The position numbers and the translations under genes were made by a program. From Diacronema lutheri (lineage: Eukaryota; Haptophyta; Pavlovophyceae; Pavlovales; Pavlovaceae), in contig JAGTXO010000014.1 of the NCBI GenBank assembly GCA_019448385.1, positions 124,001 through 188,000 on the forward strand: DNA of 64,000 nucleotides, read 5' to 3'. Shown here piece by piece: positions 1 to 10,496 of the stretch. The first letter of the stretch is position 1; each line of letters starts with the position of its first letter. The notes below the pieces were generated by a model that saw only the letters and a list, made by a program, of their open reading frames with translations, made no database searches and was not told where the DNA came from.

Positions 1-210
1 CCGCCGAGCATCGCGCCCATCGTTGAGTCGCCAAGCCCGCCACCGCCCAGCCCGCCGCCGAGCCCGCCGCCGCCCAGTCCGCCACCGCCCAGCCCGCCAC
101 CAAGCCCACCGCCGCCCAGCCCGCCGCCGCCGAGCATCGCGCCGATCGTCAACTCGCCGCCACCAAACGCGCCGCCGCGCGAGAAGCCCCCCAAGAAGAC
201 CAGCCACTAG
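1..210 (+). CDS. Proline-rich (PPSPPPP) secreted protein, 3' end only
   Basis: The window opens inside this frame, which ends at TAG 208-210. The 69 visible residues are SPPPP/SPPP blocks interrupted by SIAPIVES and SIAPIVNS, followed by a short basic tail (REKPPKKTSH). The blocks resemble extensin- and pherophorin-type hydroxyproline-rich glycoproteins of algal walls or scales. The same SIAPIV-type spacers and a similar Lys-rich tail occur in the next gene, and the sequences after both stops share patches, so the two are tandem duplicates. The signal peptide and N-terminal domain lie outside the window. Codons are strongly biased to CCG/AGC. Confidence 0.75.
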   Translation, partial: PPSIAPIVESPSPPPPSPPPSPPPPSPPPPSPPPSPPPPSPPPPSIAPIVNSPPPNAPPREKPPKKTSH

Positions 211-1094
211 GCGCTGCGTGCTGGCAAAGCTACCTACGCCGTTGCCTGCCGTCGCGCCCCTCGCAGCTGGCGGCGAAGTTGACCTCGGCCGCCTGCTGCC
301 GAGAGCCCAAGCAGCTGCACGCGCCTTCCGCATCACGCGCCGATTTCGTTCACCACGCCCTGCCCGTCGCCCAGCCGACTTACAAGCAGCCGCATCCCCG
401 CAGCCCCCTGGCGTCACGCGCATGCACGCGCACCGTCTACCGAGTGCGCGCCAAGCGTCGCGAGGGCCTTGTACACCACAGCGGCGTGTGTGTTCCTTGT
501 ATAAAAAGTGTGTCTAAAATGTGCAGTTGAAATGCGCGGCGTGCGCGCCGCGCGCATGAGCTGCGCGCCACTTGCGTGCGCGGCGCGGCTGCAGCTCCGA
601 TGCAGCCTCGCTCCAGGAGCAAACGGGACTGCGTGTGGTTCGGTGGGGGTTCATCAGGTTCAACCCACCCCTGCCCACCCGGCCGTATCCCTCGCTGAAG
701 ATCACCGTTGAACCGACCGTTGGCGCGATGCTAGCGCTGGCCTTGCCGCCAGTCGTCAATGCTCGGGGTGACGCGAGGAGTGCGCCCAGGATGTGCGCAC
801 CACCGCCGCCAAGCACACGTCGTACACCAAGATCCCCGGCTCCAAGGGCCAGCGCTAGCCTTCTGTCCTGCCTTGCCCACGACGCGTCCGGGCGAATTAA
901 CAGGGGGGACGTGCACGGGGCCGAGGCGTGACGACCGACGAACGTAGCGGGCGTCTTGCCCCTGGTGGTGTGTGTACATTCGCGACGGAGTCCGTAAAGC
1001 GTTCCAGGACTGAGCCATTTTTGGCTGCAGCCATTTCGGGCCTCCAAACCCAAGGCGCGAATTCTGCGCACGCGACGTACACAAGGCATTGTCG
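211..1094. other. Gap between the two proline-rich genes
   Basis: This holds the 3' flank of the first proline-rich gene and the promoter of the second. Bases about 340-470 resemble the 3' flank of the second gene (about 2205-2320), for example a shared GCGCCAAGCGTCGCGA block. Open frames on either strand here have no recognisable domain and look like GC-driven chance frames. Around 485-525 is a short AT-richer patch containing TATAAAAAG. It may belong to a 3' end or a promoter. Confidence 0.4.
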
Positions 1095-2078
1095 ATGCGG
1101 CGCTCCGTCCTGCTCGTGTTCGCCGCGCTCATCACGGCCGCCGCTGCCACGGCCAAGTACGTGCCGACTCCCAAGACGAAGGACCGCTGCAAGGTGCGCG
1201 GGCGCTGCGGCCCGGGAAAGCCGCCGTGCTGCGAGCCCAAGGTCTGCGTGCCGATCGTCCGGAAGAGGCGCAACGGCAAGGTCAGGGTCGTCTACAAGTG
1301 CCTGAAGGAGGAGACCGTCATCGCGTCACCACCCAGCCCGCCGCCCAGCCCGCCGCCGCCTAGCCCGCCGCCGCCGAGCATTGCGCCCATCGTCGAATCG
1401 CCAAGCCCGCCGCCCAGCCCGCCGCCGCCTAGCCCGCCGCCGCCGAGCATTGCGCCCATCGTCGACTCGCCAAGCCCGCCACCGAGCCCGCCGCCGCCAA
1501 GCCCGCCGCCGCCGAGCATCGCGCCCATCGTTGAGTCGCCGAGCCCGCCGCCGCCAAGCCCGCCGCCCAGCCCGCCGCCGCCCAGCCCGCCGCCGCCCAG
1601 TCCGCCGCCCAGCCCGCCGCCGCCCAGCCCGCCGCCGCCGAGCATCGCGCCCATCGTTGAGTCGCCGAGCCCGCCGCCGCCAAGCCCGCCGCCGAGCCCG
1701 CCACCGCCCAGCCCGCCGCCGCCCAGTCCGCCACCCAGCCCGCCGCCGCCAAGCCCACCGCCGCCGAGCATCGCTCCTGTCATCGAGTCGCCGAGCCCGC
1801 CGCCGCCGAGCCCGCCGCCCAGCCCGCCGCCGCCAAGCCCGCCGCCGCCAAGCATCGCTCCTGTCATCGAGTCGCCGAGCCCGCCGCCGCCGAGCCCACC
1901 GCCCAGCCCGCCGCCGCCCAGCCCGCCGCCGCCGAGCCCGCCTCCGAGCCCGCCGCCGCCTAGCCCGCCGCCGCCGAGCATCGCTCCTATCATCGAGTCG
2001 CCGAGCCCGCCGCCGCCCAGTCCGCCGCCAAGCCCGCCGCCGCCGCGCAAGAAGAAGACCAAGAAGGGCCCCTACTAG
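1095..2078 (+). CDS. Secreted Cys-rich plus PPSPPPP proline-rich wall/scale-type protein
   Basis: The product is 327 aa. ATG at 1095 gives a clear signal peptide (MRRSVLLVFAALITAAAATA). It is followed by a basic module of about 45 residues with six cysteines spaced C-x5-C-x6-CC-x4-C-x16-C, a cystine-knot-like order. Residues 80-315 are SPPPP/SPPP tracts split by seven SIAPIVES-like spacers, and the tail is KKKTKKGPY. Such tracts in green algae and plants are hydroxylated and O-glycosylated in the secretory path. The likely role is an extracellular matrix or scale component. No intron is needed. The reverse strand is open too, but it encodes only a glycine-rich mirror. Confidence 0.8.
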   Translation: MRRSVLLVFAALITAAAATAKYVPTPKTKDRCKVRGRCGPGKPPCCEPKVCVPIVRKRRNGKVRVVYKCLKEETVIASPPSPPPSPPPPSPPPPSIAPIVESPSPPPSPPPPSPPPPSIAPIVDSPSPPPSPPPPSPPPPSIAPIVESPSPPPPSPPPSPPPPSPPPPSPPPSPPPPSPPPPSIAPIVESPSPPPPSPPPSPPPPSPPPPSPPPSPPPPSPPPPSIAPVIESPSPPPPSPPPSPPPPSPPPPSIAPVIESPSPPPPSPPPSPPPPSPPPPSPPPSPPPPSPPPPSIAPIIESPSPPPPSPPPSPPPPRKKKTKKGPY

Positions 2079-2372
2079 GCGCGGCCTGGCCCCGCTTCGC
2101 GCGACTGCTTCCACGCTGCTGCCGCCCTCCACCGGACCTTGCTGCCCCTGCCCGCTGGCAGCAGCGCCAAGAACGCCCTGCTCACCGTGCGCCTGCTCAC
2201 GCGCCGTGCGCTTTGCCCTCGACTCGGCTGACTTCCAAGCAGCTTGCCCTTTCGCGCCACGCGCATGCCGCACTTCCTACTGGGTGTGCGCCAAGCGTCG
2301 CGACGGAGGCAGGCTGCGCCACGTGACGCCGAATAACCTGGGCTCGCCAGGGAGGTAAATTCCGATTTGACC

Positions 2373-3359
2373 CTACCGCGCGGCCTCCTCCGCCTGCTTG
2401 AACGCCTTGACGGCGGGCAGCGAGTACACGGCATCAACAAACGCGAGCAGCGACTGCGGCAATGGCGCCGCGTTTGCCACGTCCGTCCTGAGCACGCACG
2501 CGAGCAGCAGGTCGGCGACGGTCGGCGCGCGCGTGCCGGCGAGCCAACCGGTGGGCGACTCTGCGAGGCAGCGGATGAAGAAGCCGAGGTGGCGGGGCAA
2601 GGTCTCGTCGCGCCACGTGCGCTCGACGGTCTGCGTGAGCTCGGGCGTAAATAGCGCGTCGGGGAAGCCGAAGCGAGACTTATACTTGTACACCTGCGGG
2701 GGGGGGGGGGGGGGGGGGGGGGACGCGCGCGGGGGGACGCGGGGGGACGCACGGGGGGACGCGGGGGGACGCGGGGGGACGCGCGCGCTGCTCGGACGCG
2801 CGGGCGCCGGACCGCTGACATTGCACGCGCGCGACATTGCGCGCGCACCTTCCGACCGACAAGCATGTCGGCAACTTGGTCCATCAGAGCGTCCACCTTA
2901 GAGGCAAGCGCCAGATCGCGCCTCGGGTAGAGCGTGCCTGGCGCACGGCGCGCGCGAGTCGTGGTGCGTGTGCTCCGGCGTTAGGCGGCAGACCCTCGCG
3001 ACGCTCTCCCGGCGCGGCGCACCGGATGGGTCGAAGGCCTGCCCAACGTAGCGCAGGATTGCGGCCGACTGAAAAAGCTCGACGCCGTCCACCACCAGGC
3101 ACGGCACCTGCCCGAAGCGCAGCGTCGGCTTGAGCTGTTGGAACTCATCGAAGCTCACGCGCCTGTCCACAAACGGCTGACCCGCGAGCGTCAGGGCGAG
3201 GCGGATCGGCTCGCCGAGGCCAGAGATGTTGAAGTAGAGCAGCTCGACGGACGCCCGGCGGCGGAGCACGCAGCGCGCCCAGCGCGACGCGAGCACGCAC
3301 GCGGCCGCACCGAGCGCGACTGCCGTCGCGGCGACGACCCGCGCGTTCGAGTCCGGCAT
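2373..3359 (-). CDS. Membrane-anchored glutathione S-transferase
   Basis: Three exons (3359-3023, 2937-2849, 2693-2373) give 248 aa. Residues about 5-30 form a hydrophobic N-terminal anchor. A thioredoxin-fold GST N-domain follows, with the catalytic-type Tyr in ELLYFNISGLGEPIRLAL and the glutathione-binding QSAAILRY, and then the helical C-domain (TLYPRRDLALASKVDALMDQ; RHLGFFIRCLAESPTGW). It looks sigma-like. Both introns use GTGCGC donors. The frame is exact, and the first join restores the LYP motif that opens the GST C-domain. The second intron's pyrimidine tract is a run of about 25 C next to the acceptor. The start was chosen because it places the anchor at the N-terminus. The gene converges on the proline-rich gene. 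Confidence 0.85.
2698..2784. repeat. G25 homopolymer plus 10-bp GGGGGGACGC minisatellite in a GST intron
   Basis: Twenty-five consecutive G on the plus strand are followed by about six copies of GGGGGGACGC with small variants. On the coding (minus) strand the C run lies four bases from the acceptor CAG, so it serves as the polypyrimidine tract. Length polymorphism or assembly error is likely. Confidence 0.85.
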
Positions 3360-3809
3360 TCTTCGGCCGCGCTCCGCCTCTTTCAAGTGTGTGTACGTAA
3401 CGTCACCAAGTATCACGACGAAGTTTTTTTTTTTTTTTTTTTTTTGGGTGGGTACAGGCGTGGCCTAGGCGGCAAGCCGGCCGGCCTCAAAGGGTCGCAG
3501 TCGCGCATTGAATGGCCGCGCGAGAGTCAGAGGTCATGAGAACGGAGAGCCAGGGGAGGGGCAGAGTCTGGAAATTGCGGCTGCGGAAGTTGTGGCATGG
3601 TGCTGCCTCAGGGGGGTCTGAAAAGCTGATTCGAAACGTGCAGTGAACGGGGGGGGGGGGGGGGGGGCGCCGATGCGCTGCGCGCGCGCCACCAGCGCTG
3701 CGATTGTCCGCAGCCACAGCCAGCGCGCGCCACGAGGCCGATAGCTCGGTATCGCGGGGTTTGGTGTAAACCGAAAGCAGGGAGGGGAGGGAGGGCGGGC
3801 TCGGAGAGC
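3360..3809. other. Gap between the DUF1765-like gene and the GST gene
   Basis: This is the 3' flank of the upstream minus-strand gene and the promoter of the GST gene. It carries T22 (3424-3445), in an AT-richer patch suited to a GST promoter, and G19 (3649-3667). No convincing coding frame was seen. Confidence 0.4.
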
Positions 3810-4891
3810 TCACCAGTCGTCAGAGCCGCCATCGAAAAGGCGATCGTCTGGCAGCTCGTCGCGCAGCACCTTCATCGGCAAAAAGCGCGATTCGGTTCTG
3901 TCCACCTCGCCCTCCTGCACGCGGGACGCCGCCGGGGGTGGGGGGTGGTGGTGGGGGGGGGGGGGTGTCAACGTCATCGCGGGAAAAGCCGTCTCAGCGC
4001 GTGAGGAAGGAGAGGTGAGCGCGTGTTGAAACCCTACACCGCCGTGCCACAGGCGCGCGCATGCGTGTGCTCGTGCCTTCCCCTCCTCGTTGAACTGGTC
4101 AAACTTGGCCATCAGCTCGGCAAGCTGCTTGAAGGCGCAGATCGCGTAGCAGAGCGTCGGGTTGGTCACAGCCGCCGCGGCGCCACACGCGCCCGACGGG
4201 CGTTCTTCGGTCGGCGAGCCGAGCCGCGGCGACGGCGGCGCAAAGCGCGCGCCCGCGGCAGGCGCCCCACCGCGCGCACGGCGCGATTCGGCTGAGAGGA
4301 GGGCTACACGCTGGATCTCAACGTGCTGCTGCTGCACCTGCGCGAATTGAAGGGAGGGGGAGGGGCGAGGGAGGGGGGGGGGGGGGGGGGGGGGCAGCGC
4401 GCGAACACGGGCGCGCGCGCCAACGGCCGCACGGTCAGGCTCGGCGCGGCGGCGCGCTGCCGACGGCGCGCGTGTGTGTGCGCGCGCGTGCCTGCTCGAT
4501 GCGGCGTGCGTAGAGGGATGCGAGCATGATGGGCACGATGCCCTCGCCGCTCGGCGGGAAGTAGCCGATGGTGTGCTGGCCGCGCTTGATCACCTTGAAG
4601 ACGAGGAGGTGCAGGAAGACAGCGCGCACGTGGTGGCACCAGTGCAGCAGCAGCCTCTCAAAGTGGCCCTCGCCCGACAGCCACATGAGGAGCGTCGAGC
4701 GCGCCTCCTCCGAGAGCAGGTGCAAGTGGTTGTGCAAGAAGATGATCGTCCTGCGCAAGGGGAAAAAGGCGAGATCATAATCATGATGGCGGCCGACGGC
4801 CGAGGGCGCGTGAGCCGAGGCCGCACCCCAAGCAGCGCGTACGAGGGCATGTGCACCCGAGCGCGTGCATGCGCGGCGCGAGGGCGCGCGC

Positions 4892-4925
<34 letters not shown>

Positions 4926-5711
4926 GGCGCGCGCCATGTGAGAATCTTGAAGTGGTCGGCACAGAGCAGCGTGCGCAGCCGCGCGAGGAGGAGCTCAAAA
5001 TCGAACGAGGACGGGAGCGGCACGGAGCGTTCGTGCAGCGCAAAGAGCCAACTCGAGACCATGTCGAGGGACGACGCGACGGACGCGGTACGGTGCACGG
5101 TCATCTTGCGCAGCGTTATCGAGACGAGCGGGCCAATCAGCCGCTCGTTCGCGAGCAGCGCGAGCGCAGCCTGCTGCATCGATTCGGGCCATTGCGTGAC
5201 CGCACGCCGACGCATCTCGACAAAGAAGGCGCGCACGATCGTGTCGTATCCGGGCAGCTGCGCCCACGGCACATTCTCGCGTTGGCCCTCAGCGCTGCCC
5301 TGCGCGCCCGCCGGCGTCGCGTGGCCGCAGAGCGGGCCCATCCGTCGAACGAGGGCAACCCACTGCAGCACAAATGTGCAGAAGCAGTGCCCGCGCTTGG
5401 AGAGCCGCTGCCGCCAGTAACCGTCCTGCTCGAGCCACGCCTCTCGCGCCTTGCGCTGCGCCGCCTGCTCGGGCAGCTCCGAAATGGAGTCCCACAGCCG
5501 CGCCCAATACTCTGTGCCACCCCACTCGACGGGCAGCACGCTCGCCGACGCGCTCGACGAGAAGGAGCGCGAATGCGCGGCGAGCGGCGGCATCGTGCAC
5601 TCGGCTTCCGCGCCGCCCGCCGCGCCCGCCTCCGAGCGCGCCCCGGGCGGCGAATCGGCCCAGCCACACGCGTCGTCCGCTCGATCGACATCGCCGATCG
5701 AGCAAAGTGCC

Positions 5712-5742
<31 letters not shown>

Positions 5743-8700
5743 AGCCGCCGCCGTCCCGCGCGTCCGTGGCCGCGCGTGCGTCATCGCACGTATCTTCGGC
5801 GGACCAGTCCGCGTCTGCGTCGGCGACCGCCGCGGCCGCTGCCTCGAGCATCGCGCCCCCAACTGGCAGGAGGGAGGGGTCGGGCCACGGCGCGCCGTCA
5901 AAGGGCGAGTCCGGACGATCGGGCACCGCGTCCGGACAATCGGGCGGCACCGAGCCCTTGCGCTCGCGCTCGCGCTCGCGCGGCGAGACGCCGGGCCCCG
6001 CGCCGCCGCCCACGCGCCGCGCGCCCGACGCGCCGCCGTCCGCCGCGGCGCGGCGCAGCGCCGCGTCCGCGTCGGCGGCGCGCTCGCGCGGCGTGGCGGG
6101 CGAGTGCGGGCGCGACGAGCCGGGCGACGAGCTGACGGACGATGAGCGCGCCGACGTGCCGAGCGCCGAAAGGCCGCCGTACCACTCGTGCGCCGAGCGT
6201 CGGCTGCCGCCCGCGCCGCCGGCTGCGCTGTCCGCGCGGCCGCCGCCGCCGCCGCCGTCCGCACCGCCATCGTCATCGGGCAGGATGGCGGCGAGGAGGT
6301 GCTTGCGGAACTCGGGCAGGCGGAAGTAGGCAATGGCGAGCACCTGCGCGCAGAAGAGGCGGCGCTCCTGCGAGACGGCCCAGCGGTTCAGCGTGCGGAT
6401 CACATAGTGCAGCGTGTCAAGGAGCACGCGCCTGTACCACGTCACAAACTCGGCGTAGCTTGTCGAGTGGCCGTGCACGTTGCCGCACTCGACGCACCCA
6501 CCCACGTCGAGCTCGCCGCGCGTCATGATCTGCACGATGATCTGGAAGTGGAGCGGCTGCAGCGCAAAGGCGACCGAGTCGACGTGCTGCAGCAGGTAGG
6601 CCCACAGCTTGAGCAGCAGCTGCTGCGTCCAGAGCAGCGTGCCCTGGTCGCGGTAGACGTACGAGATGGCCGACTTCTTGTGCGACTTGTGCAGCAGCTG
6701 CGTGATCCGCGTGAGGAAGACCCACACTTTGCGCGGCACGGGCGACGGCTCGGACGACTCCTTCTCCGTCAGCGCGTCCGCCGACGACGAGCGGATCGGG
6801 CGCGACACGCCCGCCGCGCCGCCTGCCAAGCGCGGCCTGCCGAGCGCGACGCCCGGCCCGCCGCCCGCCGCGCCGACGGCGCCGGGCGCCGAGTGCTGCG
6901 CGAGCTGCTTGGGCATCGACCAGTTGCGAACCAGCCGGCGCGTGCCCGCCGGCGAGCCGCCCGCGCCGCCGCCGCACGCGCGGCACCCACCGCCGCCGCC
7001 GCCGCAGCCGCCAGCGCCGCCGCCGCCCGCGCCGCCCGCGCGCGCGGCGGGCGCACCAAGGCCCACCGCCGCCGCGCTCGCGTGCGACGCGCTTGCGGGC
7101 ATTGGCGAGGGCGGGCGCGCGTCGGCGCCGGCAGCCGCGAGCTCGTAACCGTCGAGCACGTGCTCCGCCGGCATGTGCGCCTCGAAGGAATGCGCGAGTG
7201 CAACGTTGGCCGCCGCCGCCGCCGCCGCGCGCGCGGCCGCGCCGGACGCGTGCGACGGCGCGCGGAGCGCGAGCTCGGCCGCCGACGTCTGCCGCGCGGC
7301 GCGGAGGAGCTGGAGCTGGTGCGCCTGCTGCGCGGCCTTGGCGGAGGTCGCCTCGTCAAGCAGCGCCTTCATCAGCGCCTGCGCGAGCATGTGCAGCTGC
7401 CGCGCCTCGGGCGGCAGCTGCACACTCTCCGTGGGCGAGCGCGATGGCACGAGCTGCGATGGCAGCCGCGGCAGGGAAGAGACGCAGTGCGCGTGCACGA
7501 CGGGCGGCTCATTCCACATACCGGGCGAGAGCGGCCACTCGGGCTCCGAGTTGGAGAGCACCATCGGCGACGCGGGCACCACGCCGCGCTCGGTGAGAAA
7601 GCCAAAGTCAAGCTGCTTGAGCTGCGGGCCGTTGCGGATCCGGATCGAGCCGCCCACCATACCCGATCGCTGTCCCAAGGACCAGAGCGGCTCGGAGAAG
7701 GCGGAGACGCTCACCTGCGCGCTCATGCCCAGCGCCGCGGTGTACACCTTGGCGAAGGGCAGCCAGCACTCACCAAGCATCATCGGGTTGTGCACAGCGC
7801 ACGATGACGATGCGCGCGCGCGCCCGCCGGCCGCGCCGCCGGCGCCGCTGCCGCTCGCCGCCGACGCGACGCCGTCGGCACCCGCCGCGGCGAGCGCGGC
7901 GGCGTTGGGCTCGCGCACGCACCAGATGCGGATGTGCAGCGAGTCGGCCGCAAAGTTGGACGCCGACGTCGACAGCACCAGCTCTGCCGTCGACGACTCC
8001 TCAAACTCGCCAGCGTCCCACAGCGAGCGGCCGTGCGCGCCTCGCCTGCGCGTCATCTCGCGGTGGAACTCGGCCGGACCGACGCTCGCGGCGCCGGCGG
8101 GGCGCGCGGAGGTGGCGCTGCGCCGCGCGCGCGAGACGGGCAGCGCCTCGTTGCTCCCATGCACCTCCACGGACGTATAGAACTTGCCGTCCAGCCCGAC
8201 CGACTGCGCGGCGCGGCGCGGCGCACAACGGCGCGGCGCGTGGGCGCGCGGCGCGAGCGCGCGTGAGGGTCCGGTCGGGCACGCGGCTGCGCGCGCGCGC
8301 GGGTGCAAGCGCTCATTCAAGCATCCAAGCAGCCGACCACAGCCTGCACGACTCGCCGAACGCCGCGGGGCTGCGCCGTTGCGCGCTCGGCAGCACGGCC
8401 GCGCGCGGACGCGGCGTCCCGCGATGCGCGCCCCGCCGCCTTCGCGCGCGCGCGCGCGCGACGCCGCACCCGCGAGAGCTCGAGCTGCACGGTCGGGAGG
8501 GAGATGGCGAGGGCGCAGAGCTGCTGCATCCGAATGTTGAGCGAGATGCGGCCGGCAGGCTTGGCGTACGCGTCGAGCAGCGGCAAGTCAAAGAGCATCG
8601 GGGCCGTCGCGACCTCGTACAGCGACAGCCGCACCGAGCCGATCAGCTCGTCGCCAAGCAGCGGCGAATGGTGAAAGACTTGCACGACGAGCTGCTGCTC

Positions 8701-9015
8701 GCTCAGCGACTCGGCGGCCGCGCGGTATGCGAACGCGCGTTCAAAGTCCCAGCGCGGGTTGAGCGAGCGCTTGCGGATATTTGTGCGAAAGCAAATCATC
8801 GGTGTCGCCTCGCCGCTCGTGGGCGTCGCCGTCGTCCGGTGCCCCCAGAGCACGCGCGCAAAGGCATCCGTGAGACCGATCAGTCCCTTCGCAGGCAGGT
8901 TGCGCGCCTTGACGATGCGCATCCAGACGTCAAAGTGGAGCGGGCGCTTGCTCTCGACCGAAAGCGCGTCCCCGACGAGAGCCTTCATCGGCGCCCTTGG
9001 CGACGACCGGCACAT
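3810..9015 (-). CDS. C2-domain protein with UPF0592/DUF1765-like helical region
   Basis: Five exons (9015-8470, 8203-4935, 4750-4492, 4337-4077, 3914-3810) join exactly in frame to 1,479 aa. A C2 domain occupies about residues 20-160 (LHFDVWMRIVKARNLPAKG; FDLPLLDAY), and a second C2-like stretch follows. After a low-complexity Ala/Gly region come helical blocks: VFLTRITQLLHKSHKKSAISY, WARLWDSISELPEQAAQ and HWCHHVRAVFLHLLVFKVIK. The last block recalls the fungal and amoebal DUF1765 family, named from memory and not certain. Intron 1 is GT-AG; introns 2-4 have GC donors (GCGCGC, GCACGC, GCACGA). Two introns contain C runs. An alternative start is Met10. A role in membrane or trafficking work is inferred from the C2 domain only. 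Confidence 0.75.
3953..4394. repeat. Two poly-G (coding-strand poly-C) runs in introns of the C2/DUF1765-like gene
   Basis: G13 (3953-3965) lies in intron 4 and G22 (4373-4394) in intron 3. Each sits roughly 35 bases upstream, on the coding strand, of its acceptor, with further pyrimidine-rich sequence between. This is the same pattern as in the GST intron. Confidence 0.75.
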
Positions 9016-9192
9016 GTGCTGGGCGACGCGCGCCCTCGTCGCCCCGGCCGAGGACCCGACACTTCCCGGGAGAGCAGATCTCCCAAAGGGCCCACCTTTT
9101 GAGAAAGGGGCGGGGCGGTAATCAAGGCGTCATTTCTTAGTCACGCCATCAGACAATGGACACGCACTGGGCAATGCGCGCGCCGAGGGCCG

Positions 9193-9841
9193 TCATTGCG
9201 CGGCCCGAGGCGGCGGGAGCGCGAGCCGAGGTCTGAATGGCGCAGGCGCAAGCGTGACAGGCGCAATATCGCCCCGCTCGCCGCCACGAAGCGCAGCCCC
9301 CCGCGTCGCGCCGACGCCCGGCCACGCGCCAGCGGCGGCAGCGGCGTCGCCAACGTCGCCGTTCTCGTAAGCGCTGTCGCCCTCCTCCGCGCCAATCGGC
9401 GCACTCGACACACCGTTGTGCATCTCTCGCTCGATTGCCGCCGAGGCCTGGCGGCAATGACACGACAAGGGAAAGAGGGACTGGGGAGCGGGGGTGGATA
9501 CGCGGACGCTCGGCACGTCCGGTGCGGTGCGCAGCGCGCACCTGTTCGACGATGCGCGCAACCTCTTGCTCCGTGCGCTCGTCCATGGGCTGCGTGAGCA
9601 TGTGCTGCATCCGGCCAGAAGCCTCGGCTAAGGGGCGCGACATCGCGAATGCGCCACCCGGTGCGAGCGCAAGCTGGGTATCTGCAGGCGCGCTGCGGAC
9701 GAGCCGCCGGGGTTGCGGATCCTCCGGACGGCTAAGAGGCGCCCACGGATCTTCGAAGAAGGAGGGCTTGACGAGGCTCGCGGCCGGTCCGCCTCCCCCT
9801 CCACCCCTTCCGTTTCCGCGCTGGTGACCGCCGCGCGCCAT
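9193..9841 (-). CDS. Small Gly/Arg-rich protein, possibly MPLKIP/TTDN1-like
   Basis: Two exons (9841-9542, 9447-9193) give 184 aa, with a GTGCGC donor and phase-0 joining. The N-terminus is Gly/Arg-rich (MARGGHQRGNGRGGGGGG), followed by SLVKPSFFEDPWAPL. That motif resembles the KPSMLEDPW element of M-phase-specific PLK1-interacting proteins, which also have a Gly/Arg-rich N-terminus. A helix (MDERTEQEVARIVEQ) spans the junction, and exon 2 continues ASAAIEREMHNG. The family name rests on this short motif, so it is tentative. In-frame ATGs at 9880 and 9925 could extend the protein. It lies upstream of the C2/DUF1765-like gene on the same strand. Confidence 0.55.
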
Positions 9842-10496
9842 CGTTCGGAGTCTTGTTTTCCGGCTCGAAGATTGCGCCATACGCACTCGGCCGTAGGCGT
9901 GCCCGGCCACCACGCCGGGATGCATGGGAGCTCGGAGGTATGTATTGTGCGACCGTCGGCGTCAGCACGAACGGTGATCGCAGCGCGCACACACGACCTG
10001 CCGCACGCGCCGTGGGCGCCGCGGCCACCTCTGCCCACGCCGACCATTGGCGGCGCGCGAGGTGGCGTGCGGCGCAGTGCGATCGCGGTTGCTTCTGTGA
10101 CATGGCGGCGGTGGGACGTCGCCAGCAAGGTGGCGCGGCCGAGGAGCGTGACCGATGAGCCTCGGCCAAGTTGGCGGATCACTCAAGCGCAGGCCGCGCG
10201 AGTGGCGCTTCCCGGCGCCGACCTGCACGCATCACGCGGCCGTCTCGCGCAAGCGGGTTTCTACGGGGCAGCCAAATCGCGCACGCAGCTCGCGCGAGAG
10301 CGGAGCGGCGTGCACGGCCACGAGCGCTCGGAGCGCGATGCGCGGCAAGGGCGCACGCTCAATCGCCCTCTCGTGGAGAGGCTGATGAGCGCAAAGACGG
10401 CGGATCCGGAGAATGTGCCAAGCCTGCAGCTGACCGGCGGGCCGGGCCAGTGATGCACGGTCACGTCCCCCACGCCCAATGGATAGCCAAAAGGCA
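9842..10496. other. Gap between the MPLKIP-like and NAA60-like genes
   Basis: This should hold the promoter and 5'UTR of the MPLKIP-like gene and the 3'UTR of the acetyltransferase gene. Open frames run through it on both strands, but none has a recognisable domain. Nothing else was seen. Confidence 0.35.

Noticed and set aside
1155-1310. Cysteine-rich module as a toxin peptide
   Set aside because: Six-cysteine order alone is common; it is joined to a long wall-type proline rod, which favours a structural role.
1292-2062. Minus-strand glycine-rich frame of about 256 codons opposite the proline-rich gene
   Set aside because: It is the exact mirror of CCG/AGC codons; the plus strand has a signal peptide, cysteine module and paralogue.
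3424-3445. T22 run as the poly(A) tail of a retroposed gene copy
   Set aside because: No intronless copy of any gene adjoins it and no flanking duplication is visible.
5137-7807. Long plus- and minus-strand frames overlapping the C2/DUF1765-like gene
   Set aside because: Ala/Arg/Pro-rich shadow frames typical of very high GC; none shows a domain, while the called frame does.
9713-10453. Plus-strand frame of 246 codons between the MPLKIP-like and NAA60-like genes
   Set aside because: Arg/Ala/His-rich composition and no domain; it overlaps the coding exon of the MPLKIP-like gene.
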